Shown here: piece by piece, positions 1 to 9,215 of the stretch
Numbering within the stretch: the first letter of the stretch is position 1
Layout of the letters: every line of letters starts with the position of its first letter
DNA from: Loripinus fragilis
Lineage: Eukaryota; Mollusca; Bivalvia; Lucinida; Lucinidae
Assembly (NCBI GenBank): GCA_964019695.1
Contig: OZ026517.1
Coordinates: 73,614,665-73,678,664, forward strand
Direction: 5' to 3'
Length of the DNA stretch: 64,000 nt
Position numbers and translations under genes: made by a program
The notes under the pieces: generated by a model
Database searches by the model: none
What the model was told of the DNA's origin: nothing
What the model saw: only the letters and a program-made list of their open reading frames with translations

Positions 1-129
1 ACAACAGCAGAATCTAGGGTGACGATTTAGACAGTAAATTATATTTAAGGTCCCTGTCCCCTTCCCTTCCACTTGGCTGTGACTAATGTCCATTCTATAA
101 CGGTGACACTGTTGCTTTCACTTTGATTA

Positions 130-290
130 GTCTGTGTGCAGATTTTGTTTTGGGGTCTGGTTTTGTATTAAATATCTAAGTTTTTTGTGTTTTTTCTAGT
201 TTAACAAATGTTCGAGGAAGAGAGATTTTCTTTGCTTGTCACAATCTTGCTATTGCGTGGCTGTAAACCTTGTGTATGTTAATGTCTATT
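130..290 (-). repeat. Possible fragment of repeat family Z
   Basis: TTTTCTAGTTT, GAGGAAGAGAGA and CAATCTTG occur in the same order as in minus-oriented copies of the unclassified repeat here called Z (see 47955-48395). It is strongly diverged. The rest of 1-300 shows nothing recognisable. Confidence 0.25.
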
Positions 291-307
291 CCCCTGGGTC
301 CCAATCT

Positions 308-547
308 TGAGGCTTGTATAGGGGGGTACCAAATATCCCATATCCCTTGAAGTAAACAGGCAAATATCCCTTATAAATCGGCAAATATCCCCATAATTAA
401 TTTTCCTGAATTTTCAATATCCCTGGAAGTAACGAAAATATTGAAGCAAGTATCCCATATCCCTGGAAGTAAAATGGATAGTATCCTATATCCCTGGAAG
501 TAAAATGGCAAATATCCTATATCCCTAAAACCCCTATACAAGCCTCA
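308..547. mobile_element. 240-bp TIR element with degenerate tandem-repeat core
   Basis: Ends are the inverted repeat TGAGGCTTGTATAGGGG and its complement (17 bp, perfect). Flanking ATCT at 304-307 and 548-551 is a probable 4-bp target duplication. The interior is about eight degenerate repeats built on ATATCCCTGGAAGTAAAATGG. There is no coding capacity. Compare the same design with unrelated sequence at 51213-51521. Confidence 0.6.
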
Positions 548-584
548 ATCTTGGCTTAAGTCATATGCTCGACCCTAATTACTT

Positions 585-996
585 AACATTGACATAGCTA
601 AACTATCAACATTACGCTTTATTTATCATCTGTGTCATTTGCAGCACAACTTATGCTACATCAATGAAGTTATACTATAGCGGTGTCATATGCACTTTTT
701 CTCACTTGACACATTGATCCAAGTTGTGCCAAAGCCCTACCCTTACTACATTACCTGTGTCATGCCAAAATTATACTTATCGATAGCATATGGACTTTTC
801 ACTCACTCTACACCATCAGAGTTATACTTACAGTCCTACACTTAGTTATACTTACCGCTCCGCCCTACCCTTACTACATGTTTTGTGCCATGTGCATCAC
901 CACTCACACAACATCAATCAAGTTATACTACTTTGCTGTCATTTACACTACCGGCTTCAACTACATCGACTGAGTTATGCTTACAGCCATTTCCCT
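585..996. repeat. Degenerate minisatellite-like repeats
   Basis: Recurring AGTTATACTTAC, CCCTACCCTTACTACAT and TGTGTCAT/TGCCATGTGCA blocks with a loose period near 100 bases. Related pieces reappear at 1495-1530, on the far side of the SINE at 997-1308, so the SINE seems to have inserted into the array. No gene is seen here. Confidence 0.4.
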
Positions 997-1308
997 TAGT
1001 GCAGTCGGTAACGTGTCTGGCTACAGATGCGTGTCTGACTGCAGATCCAGGGGTCGCGAGTTCGATCCCGACGCGGTCCCATACTTTCGTTGAGATTGAT
1101 CATGAAATAATTTCTACGGTCATTCTGCTCCCTTCCGCTGATTCATTCAAGAAGGGTTGTTGTCAGTTACAAGCGAAATATGTGCACAAATTACTAGTTA
1201 ACCGCTTGTTCAAGCCTGCCCAGGAAATTAGTGTGCTTAGGTGAACTGACCGTCCCGCAATGACCATAGCTGTTGACTTGGGACGTAAAGCAACAAAAAC
1301 AAACAAAC
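997..1308 (+). mobile_element. tRNA-derived SINE, family S1, copy A
   Basis: The head has a pol III A box-like region (TAGTGCAGTCGGTAACGTG) and a B box (GAGTTCGATCCCG). The body is shared with 20231-20550, and the 3' tail GACGTAAAGCAACAAAAACA ends in CAAA repeats. It is not a functional tRNA: the clover-leaf is incomplete and the body continues about 230 bases. The family resembles Meta-SINE/RUDI-type bivalve SINEs, by inference. Confidence 0.78.
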
Positions 1309-1413
1309 TATCTACACAACATGCAGCACCAAACTCCCACAACATCAAATAGGTTGAACAAACGATCCTATCTATAATACACAAAGTCAAATTCACCATG
1401 CATACACTCACTC

Positions 1414-1490
1414 ATCTTCGCACGCCAAGGGAACAAAGTCAACTTTGTCATACTGATGGAACGAAGTTGACTTAGTGCCCTTGGCTTGCA
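1414..1490. repeat. Imperfect inverted repeat (hairpin)
   Basis: GCCAAGGGAACAAAGTCAACTT near 1422 pairs with AAGTTGACTTAGTGCCCTTGGC near 1465, with a short spacer. It is a MITE-like hairpin just downstream of TM exon 5b of the EMI gene. Confidence 0.55.
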
Positions 1491-1565
1491 AAACCGACTG
1501 AGTTATACTAACTACCCTAACCAAGTCATATGTTCCATAATGTGTCAGATGGGCCAAAAACTTAC

Positions 1566-1674
1566 GCTTGTCTTGTCCGTTTATAAAACACAACTAGCAC
1601 AGCTGTCAACACTACCACTGCAAGACCGATAACACCCACACTGCTGACTTTCCAGACATCCACGGAGTTACGTT
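1566..1674 (-). CDS. Exon 5b: transmembrane exon with basic tail
   Basis: Acceptor TGTTTCAG before 1674 and donor GTAAGT after 1566 bound 109 bp (two bases, 35 codons, two bases). It enters in phase 1, matching exon 4, so the junction codon is Glu. The peptide runs SVDVWKVSSVGVIGLAVV and continues hydrophobically to LVVFYKRTRQ. That is about 22 uncharged residues followed by KRTR, a standard single-pass helix with stop-transfer. It leaves in phase 2, so a cytoplasmic tail exon should follow at lower coordinates. It is clearly paralogous to the exon at 1913-2004. Confidence 0.82.
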
Positions 1675-4600
1675 CTGAAACACATAAGATTTACAAAAGC
1701 TACTACCACTTATACAGGCCTCCATATATAGATACTTTTCTTGTTCTTCAGTATGTTTGGGGCACAGGCAGATACCGCTTATGCCAAATACCGCTTATGT
1801 TGGTGCTAAGGGAGTGGAAGTGTTGTTGCATTTTTAACAGACTCAATTAAACCATGTTATGTCTGCTGTTATCAAAAAGGTAGGTTTCTCTGTTTCTGAA
1901 AGAACCGCTCGTTCAAAGTAAAAATACACACACTTCTACCACGGTGAGAACAATAATAATAACACCCACAATACCAACTTCCCAGTCATCCACAGAGCTA
2001 CTCTCTGTAAAAAAAAAACATTTTAAGTGTCCTACACTTCTATGTTAACAAACCTACAAATATACTTAATAATCAGAACTGAATCAGAACATTGATAATT
2101 GTGACTTCTTTATTGCCATTGCCCTTGAATGCTAAACATATATATTATATATGTAGATTCTGTTTGTAATATTGATAATAAACCGTTGTTCTTAATGAAA
2201 GTTCCGTTCTTTAACCTAGATGGGGCCAAGCGTTTAAAATACACGAACGTAAATTAGAACAAGAAAGATACACATTTCCATGAAATGGCGAAGCAGAAAA
2301 GAGTGAACCCAGATTTGGCTGCCCCGCGTGGAGCAATCTGATCTGTGTCTACGCTATATTGAATTTGTAATTTTTGTTCGTGTATGCATAAAACTTTGGG
2401 ATTTCAAACAAAAATAGAATAAATTATTTAATATTGTTTCAATGGTACACACTGGACCCTTCCCCCAGGCGCGGTTCCAAATGGTACTATGGCGACATAT
2501 ATTTTCAGACTATGTTAAAAAAGATAAAAAGGGAGATTGAATTGTTTTCGAATCACATTATAAATCATAATTATTACACACTCCAAACAAAACTCGGACT
2601 TAGAATTAGATTGCTCTTCAAAATTCGAAGACATTGCTTTAAAATTGTATTTGAATTATTTCATGTTATGGGCCAGAGGCCTTCATTTCAAAATAAAATT
2701 ATTATTGATATTCATTGATTGATATGGTTATGGCTTTAATAGTTTTCATAACATCAATCTTTCAAGTAAACGCACCAGAAATCAAATTTTACTTTGCTGC
2801 AAAGTAGGTCAAAAAGTAGACTGGCTCTAGTCTTTAAAACAAATTTTCATCAATGTGTCATACCATATACTTGAAGCTAATCTTACTCTGATGGCTCTGT
2901 TTTAAGGTTCTTAAAACAGAGTCATCAGAGTAAAACTAGCTACAAGTAAATTATATGGCACATTGATGAAAAATTGTTTTAAGGACTGGAGCCAGTCTAG
3001 TCAAAAAGATGAATAATAATCAAGCATTATATATGGCATAAATTGATTGAAATACAATATACCTATTTCACATAGTTCCCCTGAAAATCCTTCAAGACAT
3101 TTACAACCAGCCATGGCATTCTCATAAACACAAACACCTCCGTTTTGACATCGTCCAGCACAGACAGCTGAAAACAAAGGAAACCATATAATGGAATAAG
3201 TGCTCTGTTCACTGTAAAACACACACAATAAACCCCCGTTTAGAACAACTTAATTAGTGACTTACAATACCTGTACAATATTTGAGGTTCAATGGCAAAC
3301 ATGTTTTACAAAACTGTCAAAAATAGGTATCGTTTGTCGACTATGAATTATTGTCAGGATATATCTGTACAATCTGGAAAGTCAGGCACAATTCGAGAAT
3401 TGAATCAAGCCTCGGGAGTACGTAAAGGGCATTACGCGTAGTACTATGTACATGTACTAAAACGCTCAAATTTGTTAGCCGGTAATGGCGTAAGGAAAAT
3501 TAGTTCTGTAGTATGTGGGATAAGCTCTATTAAAATCCATTTTTCTGATTACCCGAAAAGTTTAATCAGCAGAATAAATGAATTGTATGTATTTTTCAAT
3601 AAAATATCGATATTTTATTGAAAAAAACATAAACTTCATTTAGAATCGTTTGTTTTGCTGCAATCGCACTTGTTCTTGTGTTAGCATGGTTACTGTGACG
3701 TCAGCGTCACGCGTCACGTTATCAAAGTAGATCCTCGATGGTCATCCAAGGTCTGATTCCACGGAATTCCAAGGAATTGGCCGAGGCAGTTCCGATTGGA
3801 TATCTGTAATTCAATGTCCTTTTTAAGGCGGTGGTTCTTTTGCTGTTGATTCGTTGTTACTAGTAATTGTTGCTCTCATTGTCGGCTTCTGTGTGTCTTC
3901 CATAATTTGTTATGCTGTGTTTTGTGTCCTTTCTAGTTTTGAAATCATTTTGATGGGGAAGACAGAGCTGGTTGCTTTATTTTGTTATTGTGATTGTTTT
4001 TGTTCTGTGGATCTTCCTCGCATTGCCTGCAGTGTGGGATTTTGGTATTTCCGGGTCATAATCACTTGCATTTTTAATGTTTTAAATTAAGAAGGGGTGT
4101 ATAATTTTGTTGTGTATATTATCACATGTGAGAGTTGATTTGAAATTGATTAGACGATCATAAAAGTTTTGAATGAAATAGGAGCTGTATTTAAGACAAA
4201 TTAAAAAAATGATGACTTTTGAATCCAAGGTCATATCTGTATTCTGAAACCTGCAATCTGGAAGGGTTTAAAGAACAGAAGGGAAACAACTATAAACAAT
4301 CGCCAAAATATTAACAAAAGAGTAACCATCCTTTAAATGAATTGTATTAGATCAACTGTGAGATTCATATGTAGGGTATACATATGTTTGTTACATAGGG
4401 TACACTGGTGACAACAAAATCTTATTCATATGTATTGTACCTTTTGATACAGGGAATATACTGGTGACAACATAATCTTATTCACATGTATTGTACCTTT
4501 TGATACAGGGAATATACTGGTGACAACATAATCTTATTCATATGTATTGTACCTTTTGATACAGGGAATATACTGGTGACAACAAAATCTTATTCATATG

Positions 4601-7600
4601 GTTTGTACCTTTTGATACAGGGAATATACTGGTGACAACAAAATCTTATTCATATGGTTTGTACCTTTTGATACAGGGAATATACTGGTGACAACATAAT
4701 CTGATTCATATGGTTTGTACCTTTTGATACAGGGAATATACTGGTGACAACAAAATCTTATTCATATGTATTGTACCTTTTGATACAGGGAATATACTGG
4801 TGGCAACAAAATCTTATTCATATGGTTTGTACCTTTTGATACAGGGAATATACTGGTGGCAACAAAATCTTATTCATATGGTTTGTACCTTTTGATACAG
4901 GGAATATACTGGTGACAACGTAATCTTATTCATATGTATTGTACCTTTTGATACAGGATATATACTGGTGACAAAAAAATCTTGTTCATATGTAGGGCGC
5001 CGCCCGCTTTGAAATTTAGAATATATTGGTGGCAACTAAAATTGTATGACCGCAGATTTGTTGTCCTTATTAGCCCAAAGGTAAGGCTCACTGTCCTCAG
5101 GCTTCGTTTTAAGCATATTCTTAAAGAACCTTATCCTCACAGACTGTGAGGATAAGGTTCTTTAAGAATATGCAAACAAAGTAGCCTGGGGACAGGACCT
5201 CAGAGACTCCCTTACAGTACTTACGTATAGAACAAGAGCCAGCTCCAGTATCTTTCCAGCCAGGGCAACATTCTTCTACCGTCACGTAACGTGTCGCGTA
5301 TCGCTCAGTCGGCGTGTAACACGTCTGAACCCTGTAATACATATCAAACTGACACTAGACCTAGTCATTTTGACGAAACATTATTTCATATGAACAGCGA
5401 TGGGCAAAACTAGCTTACAAACACACTTAGTCGTGTCAAAAGACCGAGGAAAAATAAATTAACATCTCTAAGATACTCAGTACTACACCTCATGACCTGA
5501 CCAAAGTTACAGTTTTTCTCTATACAATATTACTGGCTGGCCAAGCTAAGGAGAGCAAAGCCATGTCTTTACCTGTTGTACAATAATACAATGATGTTAC
5601 AATTGAATGAATAAATGAGCCGCGACATGAGATTTCCAACAATGTGGTATGTGCGAACAGCAAAGTCTCAGACCAGCCTGTGCATACGCAGAGTATCTTG
5701 TCCAAATTTGTTTGCTATATAAAGTTAGAGTCAGTAACTTAATTAGTTGCCTCGAAGAGTATTTGACACTAGGCAGCATGAATTAAGCTTATTACGAGGC
5801 TTGATCCACATCTGAACTAAGGGTGAGGTTGGCGCGCCATGAAGCCAGTTTTAAGCCCTCCAGTAAAATAGTTTTACTGACCGTTACAAGGCGGTGCTTG
5901 TTTTGTGGATTATTTATGTTGTTTTTGTTTGTTTTTGTTATGCTTTCGTGCGCGTCTGTTTATTAATGCATTGTGGCCACCTGCCGGGAAAGGGCTGAAC
6001 TCTTGGCTCTCGTTTGTGATGTCTAATTGTGAAGTTGTCACTATCCCATTGGTATCCTTGGTCAGGTGTGGTGCTTGATTGTATCGAATCCTGATCTTTG
6101 CCCTCTTTCTTACTTTTAGAAGTGATATAAGGATCAAACTTGAAGCTCCTGTGCTTAAACATTAAACCTAGCACAACTTAATCGCTGACATTTTTCCAAG
6201 AAAGGACGGATTAGGTTTTGTTTAGTGTTGACGTTTTTGTCAAAATTTATTTTACTTTTTATTCGGTATAATTTGATTTCATATAGCTAGTGTCATCTCT
6301 TTCTCCCTCTGATATCCTCACCTTATCACAAATAGTGCTGTCATTTGAGGAAAGAGGAAGAATAAAGAAAGAATCATTTTAAAATGAAATTATCATTTAT
6401 TAAAAGGAATATGATATTAGACTAATGGCTAGTCTAGGTTTAGTTTAAACGTTGTCCCGACAAACATAGCATTACCTGTATTTGGTGCATCGCCTCCAGT
6501 CGAGCTGACCGCAAGCTGTTGTATATCTCTCCGGGCAGATAAAGCCTTTATTGTACGACGTCAGATACTGCTCGGCACGCTGTCTTGTGCATACATGTCT
6601 GAAAGTAGTAATGCTTATTCATCCATCAGTTTGCCTTTTGCTGACTGAGTTGGGTTATAATCTGACGACTGCATAATGTAATCTGACGACAGCTCAACGG
6701 ATGTGAAACTGTTCTTGGCTTAACAATAAAAAGCTCCGAAACTTTGAATAAAAATGAAAAATATCTTTTGCGTAAATATTACATATAATTTCAAAACCCA
6801 ACTTAAAAAAACATCTGAACAGACGCACGCATGCATCACGCATGGTCAAGCAGAAATCTAAATGCTCCCAGGCCACTTTTTTCAAAGTTAGGGCCGGGAC
6901 ATTATGAGTTCCGCCAACATTCAAATCACATGAACGACATACCTGTTTGCCTTCTAGCTTCATATAATCATACGAGAAATGTGTTATTTCGGTCTCCGGT
7001 AACAGATTCGAACAACAAAAATCTAGTTATGTGTGCTTGTTTCAGATATTCTGGATAGGCATGATTGTATTTGGACACCAATTTTGACAATCAAGTTTAT
7101 ATTAAATAAAGTTTCTTCCCAGTATGTAATATTATTTGAATAGCCATTGGTCCATTCGTTTTATGCTGAAAGAGAGCGGTATTACAAACACTATGAGTTT
7201 GTGATTTTGCAAATTGACCCCCACCTGGTATGAAAATGATGCCAAGAAAAATTGTTTTCATTTACGGCTTTCAGAAAAAATGATAAGTTTTATTTTATGC
7301 TTTTCTTTTTTTGTCGTGTTTAGTTCCCAAAGTTAGTGTCATGTGGTTTGGCACATGTATATGTATATAAAAGAACCGTCTAAGTACTCACAGCAGAAAA
7401 TGTGGTATATTCAGTTGCTCGAGATTTAGCTCATCGAAGCCGAAGGCTCAAGGTGAGCTATTATGATCGATCTTCGCCCAGCGTCCGACGTGCGGCCGTA
7501 AACTTTATCTTTAAACGAAATCTCCCCCTGAACCACTGATCCAAATTCAATACAATTTCACAGATATGTTCCTCATAATGCCCTTTTCCAAAAAGTCGTT

Positions 7601-8185
7601 TTTGCACAAATGCTTTTGCGGCGCCTAACAAAAAACCGCCAGACCTCTAGATAAAAATGTCTTTAAACCGTGTGTCCTTCTGAATCACAAGTCCAAATTC
7701 AACATGATTTCACAGAAATGTTCCTTATAATACCTTGCTACAAAATTGCATAAATGGCTCCGCAGCACCGAACAAAAGGTCGTTCAGAGCTCTAGATAAA
7801 ATATTTTAAGAGACGTCTCCTGAACCACGAAATTATCCAAATTGACAAATATTTTAATAGAAACTTTCCCACTAAGATTGCTCAGACCGTTCTGCTCAGC
7901 TAAACAAAATGGCCACCATAGCTTAAAATAGAAATATATTTAAATATCTCTTTAGCCACAGGCCAAACATCATTTCCTCATGTGCCAGGATTCAGGTGAG
8001 CGATCCAGGGTACTAGGTTCCTCTTGTATATTTTACTTGTCCAACGCCTTTATTTTTCAATAATGATACATTGTGTGCACACACTGGTCTGTGGCTTTCG
8101 AGCCTAAGAGACTGCCTTACCCTGATAAAGCAAACACATCCCTTCCTTGAAACACAGAGAATATAACAAATGCGAAGAAATCCAT
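1566..8185 (-). CDS. EMI-EGF single-pass membrane protein gene (3' end not found)
   Basis: Gene reconstructed from splice signals and reading frame. Exon order: 8185-8121 (start codon and signal peptide), 6598-6476 and 5331-5225 (EMI domain), 3167-3063 (one EGF-like repeat), then 2004-1913 or 1674-1566 (transmembrane segment). Each internal junction has GT/AG signals and matching phase: 2, 2, 1, 1. The product would be a small type I surface protein: cleaved leader, N-terminal EMI, a single EGF, TM and a short basic stop-transfer. Known families with an N-terminal EMI followed by EGF or NIM repeats include MEGF10/Draper-type phagocytic receptors and secreted EGFL7. This gene has far fewer EGF repeats than the former and, unlike the latter, a TM. 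Function as adhesion or scavenger receptor is only inferred. Exons after 1566 (cytoplasmic tail) were not found. The introns hold many MITEs and a minisatellite. Confidence 0.8.
1913..2004 (-). CDS. Exon 5a: duplicated TM exon ending in a stop codon
   Basis: After a pyrimidine-rich acceptor (TACAG before 2004) the frame reads SSSVDDWEVGIVGVIIIVL and stays hydrophobic to VFLL, then TGA at 1915-1913. The SSVDDWEV-VGVI pattern aligns with NSVDVWKV-VGVI of exon 5b, so the two are tandem duplicates. It accepts the same phase 1 entry (junction Glu). Where 5b has its YKRTR tail and donor, this copy has a stop and no donor. It could be an alternative terminal exon giving a form without a cytoplasmic tail, or a decayed duplicate. 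I cannot tell without transcripts. No AATAAA follows closely. Confidence 0.65.
2817..2999. mobile_element. Palindromic MITE family P, copy 1
   Basis: Long imperfect palindrome with ends TAGACTGGCTCTAGTC and GACTGGAGCCAGTCTA. It is flanked by an exact 9-bp duplication GTCAAAAAG (2808-2816 and 3000-3008). The 9-bp duplication suggests mobilisation by a MULE- or hAT-type transposase. It sits in the intron between the EGF and TM exons. Confidence 0.75.
3063..3167 (-). CDS. Exon 4: single EGF-like repeat (phase 1-1)
   Basis: Acceptor TTTTCAG before 3167 and donor GTATAT after 3063 bound 105 bp. It encodes one EGF-like module: VCAGRCQNGGVCVYE, then CKCLEGFSGELC, with the C-x-NGG-C and C-x-C-x(5)-G-x(2)-C spacing of EGF repeats. 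Both ends are phase 1, the classic symmetric exon that can be shuffled or duplicated without breaking the frame. Only this one EGF exon was found between the EMI and TM exons, although more could be hidden in the repeat-rich introns. No calcium-binding D-x-D/N-E signature is evident at the start. Confidence 0.92.
   Translation of the reverse strand: MSVLDDVKTEVFVFMRMPWLVVNVLKDFQGNYVK
3240..3829. other. Intronic stretch without recognised features
   Basis: Part of the intron upstream of the EGF exon. AT-rich, with short A/T runs and a small inverted repeat AAAATATCGATATTTTATTG near 3600. No ORF, exon or mobile-element terminus was recognised. Confidence 0.4.
3830..4090 (-). repeat. Repeat family Z, copy
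   Basis: Minus-oriented copy of an unclassified interspersed repeat. It contains the TCCTTTCTAGTTTTG, GATGGGGAAGACAGAGCTGG and GGATTTTGGTATTTCC blocks seen, complemented, in the copies near 33510, 40680 and 47955. The 78-codon frame here is a by-product of the repeat, not a gene. Confidence 0.6.
4397..4995. repeat. 56-bp minisatellite, about 11 units
   Basis: Tandem units reading GGGAATATACTGGTGACAAC, then a variable AAAATCTTATTCATATG, then TTGTACCTTTTGATACA. Units differ by a few substitutions (GACAAC/GGCAAC, ATGTATT/ATGGTTT), and some variants recur in adjacent units, suggesting recent local duplication. It lies in the intron between EMI exon 3 and the EGF exon, so copy number may vary among individuals. 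Confidence 0.92.
5113..5173. repeat. Perfect 30-bp palindrome with 1-nt spacer
   Basis: Arms 5113-5142 and 5144-5173 are exact reverse complements around a single A. It is intronic, about 50 bp from the donor of EMI exon 3. RNA transcribed through it would form a near-perfect hairpin. Lack of any mismatch implies a young insertion or homogenisation. Confidence 0.9.
5225..5331 (-). CDS. Exon 3: second half of EMI domain
   Basis: Acceptor ATTACAG before 5331 and a consensus donor GTAAGT after 5225 bound 107 bp (one base, 35 codons, one base). The first base completes an Arg codon with exon 2. The peptide contains YTPTERYATRYVTVEECCPGW, ending GSCSI: the CCPGW motif is the hallmark of the C-terminal half of EMI domains. 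The exon ends in phase 1, matching the EGF exon downstream, and that junction codon becomes Pro (CSI-P-VC). A perfect 30-bp palindrome (5113-5173) lies only about 50 bp into the following intron. Confidence 0.9.
5616..5702 (-). repeat. MITE family X, partial copy
   Basis: TGAGCCGCGACATGAGATTTCCAACAATG-type terminus and the CAGACCAGCCTGTGCATACG block match one end of the complete X elements at 13070-13297 and 30705-30941. The other half is missing. Confidence 0.65.
5800..6170 (-). repeat. Repeat family Z, copy
   Basis: Contains, complemented, the blocks of 13320-13640: CAGATGTGGATCAAG, AAATAGTTTTACTG/ACCGTTACAAGGCGG, CACCTGCCGGGAAAGGG and TCAGGTGTGGTGCTTGATTG. The overlapping minus-strand frames of 75-78 codons inside it are accidental. 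Confidence 0.7.
6476..6598 (-). CDS. Exon 2: first half of EMI domain
   Basis: Acceptor CTTTCAG precedes 6598 and donor GTAAT follows 6476. The exon is 123 bp: one base, 40 codons, two bases. It encodes a cysteine-rich stretch opening HVCTRQ and closing WRRCTKY, with Cys at codons 3, 21, 29 and 37. This spacing and the early VC plus the WxxC-TKYR boundary fit the N-terminal half of an EMI domain. The reading frame is fully open only in the phase that joins both neighbours. The EMI domain would begin almost directly after signal cleavage, which is the usual place for this module in MEGF10/Draper-like and EMILIN-like proteins. Confidence 0.82.
6603..7430. other. Intron 1 of the EMI gene, no features recognised
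   Basis: AT-rich intronic sequence between the first EMI exon and a Y-family repeat. Small overlapping frames near 6700-7058 lack coding character. No splice-bounded exon with conserved-looking peptide was found. Confidence 0.4.
7431..8030 (+). repeat. Repeat family Y, copy
   Basis: Begins GAGATTTAGCTCATCGAAGCC and AAGGTGAGCTATTATGATCG and ends near CAGGTGAGCGATCCAGGGT. Related termini occur at 27825, 39165, 53690 and 63770. Interior halves repeat CCTGAACCAC...CCAAATTCAA. This is a diffuse, non-coding family common in bivalve-like DNA; its class is unknown. Confidence 0.5.
8121..8185 (-). CDS. Exon 1: start codon and signal peptide
   Basis: Reading 8185 downward gives ATG and 21 codons plus two bases. 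The N-terminus MDFFAFVIFSVF is a hydrophobic leader, and a likely cleavage site follows VFA. The exon ends at a donor GTAAGG (8120-8115). The two leftover bases GG (phase 2) are completed by the A that opens the first EMI exon, giving Gly. It is too short to show up as an ORF. The start was chosen because it gives a leader directly ahead of the EMI domain and because the phase fits. I see no competing upstream exon. Confidence 0.72.
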
Positions 8186-8874
8186 CTACGTTTTAAGTTA
8201 TCAACTTAACAAATAACAACTTGTTAAAATTATTTTTATCACCAAAGCTCCTTTACGACATAAAGACAGATAGAGTAGAATGATCATCAGAATTCCTAAT
8301 CGACGACTAACACTGTAGAACAAAAGAAAAACTCGTGTGCTTCGGTTGAGACATTTTGTCCTATGCAAATTAGGCAAATTTACTGTTTTCTTTTTATGTG
8401 CGAGGCTTGTCCTATTGATTTGATGCACCCTGACTAGCCGCGCTGAAAACTCTGTGATTCTTAAGAAGGCTACGCAGTTTTCAAACTATTCGGAGTCAGC
8501 AGGATAAGGTCTGCGGGGTTACTAAGGATATGAAATTGGGTCTCGTCGCGAGAAAACTTAATTTTTCTTGCGTGCAAACAAAAAAGGTACAGACCAGGCT
8601 GTGCTTCCGCGTAGGCTGATCAGTGCCGATTTTTACTCGCTCTTTGTAAAGTATTATAGTTGCAAGATTTCCTATTTTGGCTCGTCTCTGGAGCTAGGCG
8701 ACTGATTTGAGCCTCCCCTGGTCGAAACCCCGAAGACAGGTTTTCTCGCATCGAGGTTCATTATTGGTGATGCCAAATTGATAACTGATAATCACTATCT
8801 AATAATTTACAATAGACGACCGATAAAGTATTTTTATATAAAAGTGGCAGCACATAATGGTGGACATGCTTATC
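8186..8874. other. Upstream region of the EMI gene
   Basis: Would hold the promoter and 5' UTR of the minus-strand EMI gene. I see no convincing TATA box close to 8185. It contains a CTGTGCTTCCGCGTAGGCTG block related to MITE X (about 8600) and a GATTTGAGCCTCCCCTGGTCGAAACC tRNA-like fragment (about 8705-8735). Confidence 0.35.
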
Positions 8875-8941
8875 TGGTGTCAAGGTGAGAAAAATATCAG
8901 TACGTCACCGACGTACTGATATTTTTCTCACTTTGACACCA
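8875..8941. repeat. Near-perfect palindrome (about 32-bp arms)
   Basis: TGGTGTCAAGGTGAGAAAAA and onward is mirrored by TTTTTCTCACTTTGACACCA around a central GTCACCGAC. One or two mismatches. No target duplication was identified. Confidence 0.85.
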
Positions 8942-9144
8942 TACGGTATGCGTAATCAAACTGTGAATGCAAGACTAGTAGGCTCGCGTACACTAAGCAA
9001 TACACTTGTAAAAATGCTCACCTGGGTGTCTGCTCCACCTGTCGGAACCGAGCAGTTTTGTGCATTACAGGACCCCCCTCCCACATACTCTCACTCACAC
9101 CTGCTCACTAAAATATGGTTAATTACATAAGATTAGGAAAGAGG

Positions 9145-9215
9145 AATGCAAAGATCAGGAATCGGGACAATCAAGTACCACACCTGACACGGGACACCAT
9201 GTATGGCAAGTGACA
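9145..9215 (+). repeat. Fragment of repeat family Z
   Basis: AAGATCAGGAATCGGGACAA then CAAGTACCACACCTGACACG match 13325-13385 and 31340-31395. Truncated on both sides. Confidence 0.55.

Noticed and set aside
997..1100. tRNA gene at the SINE head
   Set aside because: A and B boxes are present but the acceptor and D stems do not pair and a SINE body and tail follow; the same holds for the tRNA-like heads at 14785, 15150, 20231 and 43909.
4397..4995. Regularly spaced repeats resembling a CRISPR array
   Set aside because: Whole 56-bp units are repeated without unique spacers, and the context is eukaryotic.
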